A DNA stretch of 50,390 nt, from assembly GCA_016195825.1 (NCBI GenBank), contig JACPYV010000051.1, forward strand, positions 1-50,390, in the 5' to 3' direction. Source of the DNA: Burkholderiales bacterium (GTDB lineage: Bacteria > Pseudomonadota > Gammaproteobacteria > Burkholderiales > Burkholderiaceae_C). Position 1 is the stretch's first letter; every line of letters begins with the position of its first letter. Below the pieces are notes generated by a model. It was not told where the DNA came from. It made no database searches and was given only the letters and a program-made list of their open reading frames with translations. This document shows, in pieces, positions 1 through 8,253 of this stretch. A program made the translations under genes and the position numbers.

Positions 1-288
1 GGCGGCGAGTTCGCGTCGCCGCCGCCCGGCACAGAAAAGCCCGGCGGGGGCGTCGCCATCGCGCAGATCGGCGACGACGAGTTTCTCGTCATCGGCCAGA
101 CCACGCGCGTGCGCATGGAGGCCGCCGCGGGCCACAGCGGCATGCTGCTGCGCGCCGAACAGGGCCGCTTCGACGACCAGGGCCGCTGGATCATGGAGAG
201 GGTCTGGAACGGCGACCAGGTCGACTATGGCCTGAACCTGCCGGCCGAGCCCGTCATGCTGAAGGTGACCATGGGCCGCCCTCGCTGA
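1..288 (+). CDS. C-terminal end of a GH35-like glycoside hydrolase (DUF5597 region), 5' truncated by the window
   Basis: Frame 1 is open from the first base to a TGA at 286-288 and gives the last 95 residues of a protein whose start lies outside the window. The segment (IAQIGDDEFLVIGQTTRVRM, then a VWNGDQVDYGLNL stretch) resembles the beta-sandwich C-terminus (DUF5597) of GH35-type beta-galactosidases. The catalytic part is not visible, so activity cannot be assigned from sequence. GH35 beta-galactosidases remove side-chain galactose, which fits the fucosidase 4 bases downstream: fucose sits on galactose in fucosylated xyloglucan. It is probably the preceding cistron of the same operon. The family call is by recognition only and could be another beta-sandwich-ending glycosidase. 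Confidence 0.65.
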   Translation, partial: GGEFASPPPGTEKPGGGVAIAQIGDDEFLVIGQTTRVRMEAAAGHSGMLLRAEQGRFDDQGRWIMERVWNGDQVDYGLNLPAEPVMLKVTMGRPR

Positions 289-292
289 AGCC

Positions 293-2608
293 ATGACCTT
301 GCGCCGCCAACTGCTGCGGGTCGCCGCGCTGCTCGTTTGCAGCCTGACCCTCACCCCGCCCCTGTGCGCCGCCGAGCTGACGCTGCGCTATGCAGCGCCT
401 GCCCCGGACACGGCCAGGGGCTGGGAGCAGCAGGCCCTGCCCATCGGCAACGGCCGGCTGGGCGCGATGCTGTTCGGCCAGGTCGCGCGCGACCGGCTGC
501 AGTTCAACGACATCACGCTGTGGACCGGCGACGACAAGGCCATGGGCGCTTACCAGCCCTTCGGCGACGTGGTGCTGGAACTCGACGATGCCCACCAGCC
601 CGTCAACGATTACCGACGAGAGCTGGACCTGCAACGCGCTCAACACCGGCTCAGCTACACCCAGGCCGGCGTGCGCTTCCAGCGCGAGGCGCTGGCCAGC
701 CACCCCGCCCAGGTCATCGGCTGGCGCCTGAGCGCCGACCAGCCGGGCCGCTACAACGGCCGTATCGCCTTGACCGACCGCCACGGCGCGGCGCTCAGCG
801 CGGCCCACGGCACGCTGACCGCCGTCGGCAGGCTGCCCAATGGCTTGGCCTATGCCAGCCAGCTGCGCGTGCTGCACGACGGCGGCAGCGTCACGGTCGA
901 CGGCAACACGCTGGTGTTTCGCGCCTGCACCTCGCTCACGCTGATCCTCGGTGCGGGCACCAGCTACGCAGATGGCAGGGTTGACGGCCCGGCGCCGCTG
1001 CCCCGCGTGCAGTCCCAGGTCGCCGCGGCGCCGCCGTGGCCGCAGCTGAGGGCCAACCATGAACGCGATGTCCACGCGCTGCTGGGCCGCGTGCGGCTGG
1101 ACCTCGGCAGCAGCCCGCCCGAGCGCCGCGCATTGACGACCGACGCCCGCCTGGCAGCCTACACCGAGGACGGTGGCGACCCAGAGCTGGAGGCGCTGTA
1201 CTTCCAGTTCGGCCGCTACCTGCTGGTGAGCAGCTCGCGTGACGCGCTGCCCGCCAACCTGCAAGGCCTGTGGAACGACAGCCTCACGCCGCCCTGGAAT
1301 GCGGACTACCACTCCAACATCAACCTGCAGATGAACTACTGGCCGGCTGAGCCGGCCAACCTGGCGGAGACCGCACGGCCGCTGCACCGCTTCGTGCAAA
1401 GCTTGGTGCCGATGTGGCGCCGCCCGGTCGCCGAGCGTGCGGCGCTGGCACTGAAGGACGCGAAGGCACTGCCACCGGAGACGCCGCCCTGGGACAACTC
1501 AGTGCAGCCACCCGTCGAGACCTTCCTGACCGCTTCGAGCCAGCCGGTGCGCGGCTGGACGCTGCGTACCGAGACCAACCCCTTCGGCGCGCTGGGCTAC
1601 CTGTGGAACATGACCGGCAACGCCTGGTACGCGCGCCACTTCTGGGAGCATTACGCGTTCACGCAGGACAAGCGCTTCCTGCGCGAACAGGCCTGGCCGC
1701 TGCTGCAGGAGGTGGTCGCGTTCTGGGAAGACCGGCTCAAGGCCGGCCCCGACGGCAGGCTGGTGGCCCCCAACGGCTGGTCGCCCGAGCACGGCCCGGT
1801 GGCCGACGGCGTGGCCTACGACCAGCAGATCCTGTGGGATTTGTTCGACAACACAGCGCAGGCCGCGGCCGTGCTGAGCGAGCCCGCGGCACGCGACCGC
1901 GCCATCGCGCTGCGCGACCGCCTCGCGGCCCCCAGCGTGGGCAGCTGGGGCCAGCTGCTGGAATGGCAGACCGAGCTGAAGGACCCCGTGCTGGACACGC
2001 CGCGCGACACGCATAGGCATGTGTCCCACCTGTTCGCCCTGTTCCCAGGCCGGCAGATCTCCCCCACCCGCACGCCCGAGCTCGCCGCCGCGGCGCGCAA
2101 GACCCTGGACGCGCGCGGCGACGTCAGCACCGGCTGGTCCATGGCCTGGAAGATGGCCTACTGGGCGCGGCTGCGCGACGGCGACCATGCCCACCGCCTG
2201 TTGCGCGGCCTGCTGGCCACGCCGGGCGCCCGCGCGGCGCTGCCGGGCCAGGAAGTGCACCAGGGCGGCACCTACCCCAACCTGTTCGACACCCACCCGC
2301 CGTTCCAGATCGACGGCAATTTCGGCGCGACCGCCGCCATCGCCGAAATGCTGCTGCAGTCGCAGGACGACGTCATCGACCTGTTGCCCGCGCTGCCGGC
2401 CGCCTGGCCGAACGGCGCCGTGACGGGCCTGCGCGCCCGAGGCGGCTTCGCGGTCGACATCGCCTGGGACGGCGGCCAGCTTCGGAGCGCCACCGTTCGC
2501 ACGGTCGCGGGTGCCGGTGGTGGGCGCATTCGTGCCGGCGGGCGCGTCATCGACCTCCAACTCAAGCCCGGCCAGTCGCGGACTCTGCAGGCCAAGGATT
2601 TCCAATGA
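293..2608 (+). CDS. GH95 family alpha-L-fucosidase (or alpha-L-galactosidase), secreted
   Basis: 771 residues, usual for GH95. A Sec signal peptide covers about residues 1-26 (hydrophobic core, then LCA|AEL). An N-terminal beta-sandwich (PIGNGRLGAMLFG, QFNDITLWTGD) is followed by the alpha/alpha barrel with LQGLWNDSLTPPWNADYH. Residues matching the known GH95 active site are present: the Asn pair N342 and N344 in SNINLQMNYWP, the general acid E499 in NGWSPEHG, and D674 in QIDGNFGATAA. The family inverts and removes terminal alpha-1,2-linked L-fucose (some members L-galactose) from glycans such as xyloglucan side chains. It starts 4 bases after the preceding gene and overlaps the following esterase by 4 bases (ATGA at 2605-2608), which implies co-translation. 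The export signal places it in the periplasm or outside. Confidence 0.93.
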   Translation: MTLRRQLLRVAALLVCSLTLTPPLCAAELTLRYAAPAPDTARGWEQQALPIGNGRLGAMLFGQVARDRLQFNDITLWTGDDKAMGAYQPFGDVVLELDDAHQPVNDYRRELDLQRAQHRLSYTQAGVRFQREALASHPAQVIGWRLSADQPGRYNGRIALTDRHGAALSAAHGTLTAVGRLPNGLAYASQLRVLHDGGSVTVDGNTLVFRACTSLTLILGAGTSYADGRVDGPAPLPRVQSQVAAAPPWPQLRANHERDVHALLGRVRLDLGSSPPERRALTTDARLAAYTEDGGDPELEALYFQFGRYLLVSSSRDALPANLQGLWNDSLTPPWNADYHSNINLQMNYWPAEPANLAETARPLHRFVQSLVPMWRRPVAERAALALKDAKALPPETPPWDNSVQPPVETFLTASSQPVRGWTLRTETNPFGALGYLWNMTGNAWYARHFWEHYAFTQDKRFLREQAWPLLQEVVAFWEDRLKAGPDGRLVAPNGWSPEHGPVADGVAYDQQILWDLFDNTAQAAAVLSEPAARDRAIALRDRLAAPSVGSWGQLLEWQTELKDPVLDTPRDTHRHVSHLFALFPGRQISPTRTPELAAAARKTLDARGDVSTGWSMAWKMAYWARLRDGDHAHRLLRGLLATPGARAALPGQEVHQGGTYPNLFDTHPPFQIDGNFGATAAIAEMLLQSQDDVIDLLPALPAAWPNGAVTGLRARGGFAVDIAWDGGQLRSATVRTVAGAGGGRIRAGGRVIDLQLKPGQSRTLQAKDFQ

Positions 2609-3870
2609 ACCTCAAATCAATCGGCACCGTTTTACTTGCGGCGCTGCTGCCGATGGCTGCGCAGGCGCTCGACCTCCAGAGCCGGCAGATCACCGTCACC
2701 GACTTCGAGGGCGAGGCCAGGCTGACCGGCGAGCGCGTCACCGTGCCTAAGCCCGCCAATCCACGTGTTCCCAACAGCCATGTCGCCGCCCGACGCGGCG
2801 CTGATGGCGCCGTCACGCTGCAGTTCAGCAACACCTGGATCGCGCAGGCGCGCTGGCAGGACGGCCCGACGCTGGACCTGCGGCCCTATCTTGCACAAGA
2901 CACCGTCGAGTTCGACCTCGATGTCATCGACCTCTCGCAAGGCGGCATGAAGTTCAAGCTCGGCTGCGGCAAGGACTGCGAGCGCAAAGTCCCCTTCCTG
3001 TTCGCGGGCCGCGCGCTGATCGGCAAAGGCCGCCAGCACCTGTCCTTTGCGCTGACCTGCTTCTGGCGCGAGGGCGACGACTTCGCTGCCGTGCCGACGC
3101 CCTTCGCGCTGGAAGGCACGGGCAGTGGCGAAGTGCAGATCGCCAACCTGCACATCAACAAGCGCGGCAAGGCGACGACGGCCTGCCCCGACTACCGCAC
3201 CCAGTCCGTCACGCCCGAACCCCTGCAGGAGTCCTGGGCCGTGGACTGGTGGCTGCCGCGTCACGAGGCCAAGCTCGCCGAGATCAAGGCCCACCGCGAG
3301 GCCGGCCGGCGCGTGGACCTCGCCTTCATGGGCGACTCCATCACGCAGGGCTGGGAGAACGAAGGCAAGGCCGCCTGGGCCGCGTCCTTCGCGAAGTACA
3401 ACGCCGTGGCGCTGGGCTTCGGCGGCGACCGCACCGAGAACCTGCTGTGGCGCCTTCAGCATGGCGAGCTGGACGGCATGGCGCCCAAGGCCGTCGTCGT
3501 GATGATCGGCACCAACAACACCGGCGACCGGCTCGAAGACCCGGCGCTGACGGTGGCCGGCATCAAGAAGAACCTCGACGAGATCCGCCAGCGCCAACCG
3601 CAGGCCAAGGTGCTGCTGCTGGCGCTGTTCCCGCGCGGCGAGAAGCCCGACGACCTCATGCGCCGCCACAACGCCAGGATCAACGCGCTGCTGCCGGCCC
3701 TGGCCGATGGCCGGCAAGTCGTCTTCCTCGACATCGGCCGCGCCCTCACCAACCCGGACGGCACGCTGTCCAAAGACATCTTGCCGGACTGGCTGCACCT
3801 CAGTCCGCAGGGCTACGACATCTGGGCCCGCAGCCTGGACGCCACCTTGAACCCCTTGTTGGCGCCCTGA
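2605..3870 (+). CDS. SGNH/GDSL-type carbohydrate esterase with N-terminal ExoP-like galactose-binding domain
   Basis: 421 residues with a Sec signal peptide (about 1-21, AAQA|LDL). Residues about 25-200 form a beta-rich domain resembling the galactose-binding-like module at the C-terminus of ExoP-type exo-glucanases (FSNTWIAQARWQDGPTLDLR, KFKLGCGKDCERKVPF). The rest is an SGNH hydrolase: block I GDSITQGWE with nucleophile Ser245, block II Gly in LGFGGDRTENLLWRL, block III Asn in MIGTNNTGD, and block V D395/H398 in LPDWLHLSPQG. All four catalytic blocks are intact. The likely role is removal of acetyl esters from hemicellulose oligosaccharides, inferred from the operon; the substrate cannot be read from sequence. 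The start overlaps the GH95 stop by 4 bases. A 20-base gap separates it from the GH1 gene. Confidence 0.88.
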   Translation: MNLKSIGTVLLAALLPMAAQALDLQSRQITVTDFEGEARLTGERVTVPKPANPRVPNSHVAARRGADGAVTLQFSNTWIAQARWQDGPTLDLRPYLAQDTVEFDLDVIDLSQGGMKFKLGCGKDCERKVPFLFAGRALIGKGRQHLSFALTCFWREGDDFAAVPTPFALEGTGSGEVQIANLHINKRGKATTACPDYRTQSVTPEPLQESWAVDWWLPRHEAKLAEIKAHREAGRRVDLAFMGDSITQGWENEGKAAWAASFAKYNAVALGFGGDRTENLLWRLQHGELDGMAPKAVVVMIGTNNTGDRLEDPALTVAGIKKNLDEIRQRQPQAKVLLLALFPRGEKPDDLMRRHNARINALLPALADGRQVVFLDIGRALTNPDGTLSKDILPDWLHLSPQGYDIWARSLDATLNPLLAP

Positions 3871-3890
3871 CGGCTCCACGCACCGACTCC

Positions 3891-5249
3891 ATGACTGCAT
3901 TGACCTACTCCAGCCCCTTCCCCACCGACTTCGTCTTCGGCGTCGCCGCCGCCGCCCCGCAGATCGAGGGCGCTGCCTTCACCGACGGCAAGGGCGAATC
4001 CATCTGGGACCGCTTCAGCCGCGCGCCCGGCAAGGTGCACGACGGCGACACGCTGGATGTCGCATGCGACCACTACAACCGCTTCGACGATGACTTCGCG
4101 CTGATGGCCTCGCTCGGCCTGAAGAACTACCGCCTGTCGCTGGCCTGGCCGCGCATCTACCCGAACGGCGATGGCGAGCTGAACCAGGCGGGCCTGGACT
4201 TCTATCACCGCCTGTTCGCCAGCATGAAGAAGCACGGCATCACGCCGTGGGTCACGCTGTTTCACTGGGACCTGCCACAGTCGCTGGAAGACCGCGGCGG
4301 TTGGACCGCGCGCGTCACCGTCGACGCCTTCGGCCGCTATGCCGACACCGTCGTCAAGGCCTTCGCGGGCGAGGTGACGCACTGGATCACGATGAACGAG
4401 ATCCGCTGCTTCACGCAGCTGGCCTACGGCTTCGGCACCAAAGCGCCCGGCCGCACAGAGAGCGCCGCCGTCGTCAACCAGACCTTCCACCACGCACTGC
4501 TGTGCCATGGCCACGGCGTGCGCGCGGTGCGGGAGTTCGGCGGCTCCAGCGCGGTCGTCGGCCTGACGGACAACTGCGACGTCTGCATCCCCGTCACTGA
4601 AACGCCCGAGGACATCGCAGCCGCCAAGGCCTGGTTCCTGGAGAAGAACGCCCATGTGCTGGGCGCCATGCATGCCGGCTGCTATCCCGCCGACTACCTG
4701 GCTCGGGCCGGCAGCGACGCCCCCAAGGTCGAGCCCGGCGACTTCGATCTCATCGGCCTGCCGACCGACCACCTGGGCCTGAACATCTACACCGGCACGT
4801 ACGTGCGCGCCAGCAAGGACGGTGCGGCCTACGAGGCGCTGCCCAACCCCGTCAACTACCCGCGTGCCGACAGCCCCTGGCTGCGCCTGGTGCCCCAGTC
4901 CATCTACTGGGCCACGCGCTTCTGCCACGAGCTGTACGGCCACGCCTCGCTCTACATCACCGAGAACGGCTGCGGCTACAACGACGAGCCGGTGGTGAAC
5001 GGCGAAGTGCTGGACCTGCACCGCCGCGACTTCCTGCGCAACCACTTGCGCGAGGCCCACCGCGCCATCGCCGACGGCGTGCCGCTGCACGGCTACTTCC
5101 TGTGGTCGTTCATCGACAACTACGAGTGGGAAGACGGCTACCAGCGCCGCTTCGGCATCGTGCACTGCGACTACGCGACGCAGGTGCGCACGCCAAAGCT
5201 GTCGGCGCTTTACTACGCCGACATCATCAAAGCACGCAGGATCCTGTGA
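3891..5249 (+). CDS. GH1 family beta-glucosidase, cytoplasmic
   Basis: 452 residues, the normal length for bacterial GH1. The start ATG at 3891 was chosen because MTALTYSSPFPTDFVFG is the family N-terminus; the frame upstream is only an artefact over the esterase gene. Landmarks: FVFGVAAAAPQIEGA, YRLSLAWPRIYPNG, FHWDLPQSLEDRGGW, acid/base E170 in HWITMNEIR (the usual Pro after NE is Ile here), nucleophile E358 in LYITENGCGYND, and GYFLWSFIDNYEW. There is no signal peptide, so it should act in the cytoplasm on imported beta-linked disaccharides or short oligosaccharides. Its stop overlaps the symporter's GTG start by 4 bases (GTGA), which fits an import-then-hydrolyse pair. Confidence 0.95.
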   Translation: MTALTYSSPFPTDFVFGVAAAAPQIEGAAFTDGKGESIWDRFSRAPGKVHDGDTLDVACDHYNRFDDDFALMASLGLKNYRLSLAWPRIYPNGDGELNQAGLDFYHRLFASMKKHGITPWVTLFHWDLPQSLEDRGGWTARVTVDAFGRYADTVVKAFAGEVTHWITMNEIRCFTQLAYGFGTKAPGRTESAAVVNQTFHHALLCHGHGVRAVREFGGSSAVVGLTDNCDVCIPVTETPEDIAAAKAWFLEKNAHVLGAMHAGCYPADYLARAGSDAPKVEPGDFDLIGLPTDHLGLNIYTGTYVRASKDGAAYEALPNPVNYPRADSPWLRLVPQSIYWATRFCHELYGHASLYITENGCGYNDEPVVNGEVLDLHRRDFLRNHLREAHRAIADGVPLHGYFLWSFIDNYEWEDGYQRRFGIVHCDYATQVRTPKLSALYYADIIKARRIL

Positions 5250-6673
5250 ACACCGCCACGCTCCACATGGCGCAGGCCAACCGACTGCCGCTGAAGCAGA
5301 AGATCGGCTTCGGCCTGGGCTCCATCCTCGACATGTGGGGCCACTGGCTGTATGCGTCGTTGGCCTTCCAGGTGTTCAACATCTTCCTCGGCGTAGCACC
5401 CGGGCTGATCTCCACGGTGCAGGCGATCAAGATCTTCATCGATGCCGGCTCCGACGCGGTGTTCGGCTGGCTGTCCGACAACACACGCACGAAGTACGGG
5501 CGCCGGCGTCCTTTCATTCTGGTCGGCGGCATCCTCGCCGGCATCGGCCTGCCGCTGATGTTCGCCGTCGGCAGGGGCTGGACGGACACCGAGTACTTCG
5601 TCTTCATGCTGATCAGCATGATCATCTACGTGCCGGTCATGAGCTGCTTCAACATGCCCTGGGTCAGCCTCGGCGCGGAGATGACGCCCGACTATCACGA
5701 GCGCACCAGCGTGATGGCCGTGCGCAACGCGATCCAGAAGGGGCCCGAGCTGGCGATGTTCTTCGCCGCGCAGTTCACGACGCTGTCCTTCTTCCACGAC
5801 GCCAACGGCAAGCCCGACATCCTGCGCGGCGCCCAGGTCTACACCAGCATCCTCGGCGCCATCATGGTGGCGGTATCCATCGCCATCTTCCTGCTGGTGC
5901 GCGAGCGCTACTACGAGAAGCTGGTGTCGCGCACGCAGACCCACATCCCGCTGGCCGACACGCTGTGGCGCACGCTGCGCTGCAGGCCGTTCCGCGCCGT
6001 GCTGACGATGTCGCTGGCCTACAGCATCGGAACCGCGATGGTGGGCGCCTTAGGCTACTACGCCACCGTCTACTACGTCTGCAAGGGCGACATCGTGCTG
6101 GCGACGAAGTGGAACACCGCCATGGGCCTGGCCGGCATGGGTTTCGGCTTCGCGGGTATCCCGTTCTTTTCGTGGATCGCACGCCGCTTCGGCAAGCGCA
6201 CGGGCCTGGCAACCGTGTTGGTGATGGCCATCGCCGCTTTTATCGGCGACTGGTGGCTGTACGACCCCGAGCGGCCGTATCTGCAGCTGTTCGCCTGCGG
6301 CTTCGTCGCCTTTACCGGCGCCGGCTTCTGGACGCTGTACGCCGCCACCATCGGCGACGTCGTCGACTACGACGAATCCCAGACCGGCCAGCGCCGCGAG
6401 GGCTCGTTCTCGGCCTGCCAGTCGTGGATCTCCAAGGTCGGCATCGCGCTGGGCGTGGGCGCGTCGGGCTGGATCCTGCAGTTCACGGGCTTCGACGCAG
6501 CCAAGGAGGGCGCGCAGGCGCCGGAAGCGATCTTCTGGATACGCATCCTGCTGTCGGGCATCCCCGTCGTCGGACTGGTGCTGGCGTTGATTGCCATCCT
6601 GCGCTTCCCGCTGACTGAGGCCCGCATGCTGGAGATCCGCGGCAAGCTCGAAGCCACGCGAGGCGCCGTATGA
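5246..6673 (+). CDS. GPH-family sugar:cation symporter (MFS-type)
   Basis: About 475 residues from GTG 5246, which overlaps the GH1 stop as GTGA; an in-frame ATG at 5267 is an alternative (468 residues). The N-terminal LKQKIGFGLGSILDMWGHW, the IDAGSDAVFGWLSDNTRTKYGRRRPFIL loop (conserved GPH/MelB D and R/K-rich loop) and the later GDVVDYDESQTGQRREGSF motif are typical of glycoside-pentoside-hexuronide symporters such as XynB/YicJ/MelB. About 12 hydrophobic segments are evident. The likely role is cation-coupled uptake of hemicellulose di- or oligosaccharides across the inner membrane, feeding the cytoplasmic GH1. Substrate is inferred from context (cellobiose, xylobiose or a xyloglucan fragment). 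The next gene starts inside its stop (ATGA 6670-6673). Confidence 0.92.
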   Translation: MNTATLHMAQANRLPLKQKIGFGLGSILDMWGHWLYASLAFQVFNIFLGVAPGLISTVQAIKIFIDAGSDAVFGWLSDNTRTKYGRRRPFILVGGILAGIGLPLMFAVGRGWTDTEYFVFMLISMIIYVPVMSCFNMPWVSLGAEMTPDYHERTSVMAVRNAIQKGPELAMFFAAQFTTLSFFHDANGKPDILRGAQVYTSILGAIMVAVSIAIFLLVRERYYEKLVSRTQTHIPLADTLWRTLRCRPFRAVLTMSLAYSIGTAMVGALGYYATVYYVCKGDIVLATKWNTAMGLAGMGFGFAGIPFFSWIARRFGKRTGLATVLVMAIAAFIGDWWLYDPERPYLQLFACGFVAFTGAGFWTLYAATIGDVVDYDESQTGQRREGSFSACQSWISKVGIALGVGASGWILQFTGFDAAKEGAQAPEAIFWIRILLSGIPVVGLVLALIAILRFPLTEARMLEIRGKLEATRGAV

Positions 6674-8253
6674 CGATGTCCCGACGCATGGCCATGCAGG
6701 CCGCACTCGCAGGCGCCTCGGTCTCAGCCCTGGCGGCGCCGCGCACTGGCGTAGGCATCGAAGGCCAGCGCAAGGCCGACCTTGGCAACGGCAGCTACCT
6801 GAACCCCATCGTTGCCGGTGACCATGCCGACCCGACGGTCCTGAAGGACGGTGCCGACTACTACATGACCTTCTCGTCCTTCCAGTCCTACCCGGGTGCG
6901 GTCATCTGGCACTCGCAGGACCTGGTGAACTGGACGCCGATCACCGCGGCCCTCACGCAGCCTTTCCCAGGTTCAGGCACCGTCTGGGCGATGGATCTCA
7001 TCAAGCACCAGGACCGCTACTTCATCTACATCCCGGTGCTCAACGACGCCGGCACGGGCATCTACGTCATCCACGCCGACAACATCCGCGGGCCCTGGAG
7101 CACGCCCATCGACCTGAAGGTGCCCGGCTGCATCGACCCCGGCCACGTGGTGGGCGAGGACGGCCGGCGCTATCTGTTCGTCAATGGTGGCCGGCGCGTG
7201 CGGCTGAAGGACGACGGCCTGGCCACCGATGGCGCGCTGGAGGCCAACGCCTGGACGCCCTGGCAATACCCCAAGGACTGGGTCGTCGAGATGTTCGCGC
7301 CAGAAGGCCCCAAGCTGCTGAAGCGCGGCGAGTGGTTCTACCTGATCTCTGCGGTCGGCGGGACCGCGGGCCCGCCAACCAGCCACATCGTCACGGTGGC
7401 GCGCTCACGCTCGGTCCACGGGCCGTGGGAGCACTGCCCGCACAACCCCATCGTGCGCACGCGCAGCGCCAGCGAGCCCTGGTGGTCGCGCGGCCATGCC
7501 AGCCTTGTCGAAGGGCCGGCGGGAGACTGGTGGATGGTCTATCACGGCTACGAGAACGGTTTCCGCACGCTGGGCCGCCAAGCCTTGCTGGAGCCCATCG
7601 AGTGGACCAAGGACGGCTGGTTCCGCGCCAAGGGTGGCACGCTGGACCGGCCGCTGCCCAAGCCGCGCGGTGGCAAGACCAGCCCGGCCGGCGCGGCGCT
7701 GTCCGACAACTTCTCCCGCAACCGCCTGGGCGTGCGATGGACCTTCCATGCACCGGGGCCGGACGAGATGTCGCGGCTGCGCTGGCAGGACAACAGCCTG
7801 TCGATCCGCGGCAAGGGCAAGTCGCTGGCGGACTGTTCGCCGCTGGTCTGCATCGCCGGTGACCGCAGCTACGAATGCAGCGTGGAGCTGGAGATCAGCG
7901 GCGAAGGCCACGGCGGCTTGGGCCTGTTCTACGACGAGCGCGGCCATGTCGGCATCGGCTTCAGCACCACGCAGCTGCTGACCTACGGCTATGGCCAGGA
8001 GCACAGCTGGATGCGCGAGGCCATGGCAACACGTCAGGTCCACATCCATCTCGTCAACCGCGAGAACGTCGTCACCTTCCGCTACTCGCACGACGACGGC
8101 AAGACCTGGACGCAGCACCCGTGGCAGATGGAAGTCTCGGGGCTGCACCACAACGTTTTCGGCGGCTTCGTCAGCCTGCGGCCGGCGCTCTTCAGCGCAG
8201 GCGCCGGCGAGGTGCGCGCCCGCAACTTCGTCTACAGAGGACTCTCGACGTGA
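6670..8253 (+). CDS. GH43 family glycosidase (beta-xylosidase / alpha-L-arabinofuranosidase type), exported
   Basis: 527 residues. The N-terminus (SRRMAMQAALAG, twin Arg at 5-6, then ALAAPR) looks like a Tat-type signal peptide. The five-blade propeller carries the GH43 triad: base D54 in GDHADPTVL, pKa-modulating D156 in CIDPGHV, and acid E212 in EMFAPEGPKLL. Residues from about 345 form a beta-sandwich C-terminal module (LSDNFSRNRLGVRWTFH, GLGLFYDERGHVGIGF) as in two-domain GH43 xylosidases. GH43 enzymes invert and release xylose or arabinofuranose; which one cannot be decided here. The start overlaps the symporter stop (ATGA), and its stop overlaps the GTG start of GH39 (GTGA at 8250-8253). 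Confidence 0.92.
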   Translation: MTMSRRMAMQAALAGASVSALAAPRTGVGIEGQRKADLGNGSYLNPIVAGDHADPTVLKDGADYYMTFSSFQSYPGAVIWHSQDLVNWTPITAALTQPFPGSGTVWAMDLIKHQDRYFIYIPVLNDAGTGIYVIHADNIRGPWSTPIDLKVPGCIDPGHVVGEDGRRYLFVNGGRRVRLKDDGLATDGALEANAWTPWQYPKDWVVEMFAPEGPKLLKRGEWFYLISAVGGTAGPPTSHIVTVARSRSVHGPWEHCPHNPIVRTRSASEPWWSRGHASLVEGPAGDWWMVYHGYENGFRTLGRQALLEPIEWTKDGWFRAKGGTLDRPLPKPRGGKTSPAGAALSDNFSRNRLGVRWTFHAPGPDEMSRLRWQDNSLSIRGKGKSLADCSPLVCIAGDRSYECSVELEISGEGHGGLGLFYDERGHVGIGFSTTQLLTYGYGQEHSWMREAMATRQVHIHLVNRENVVTFRYSHDDGKTWTQHPWQMEVSGLHHNVFGGFVSLRPALFSAGAGEVRARNFVYRGLST

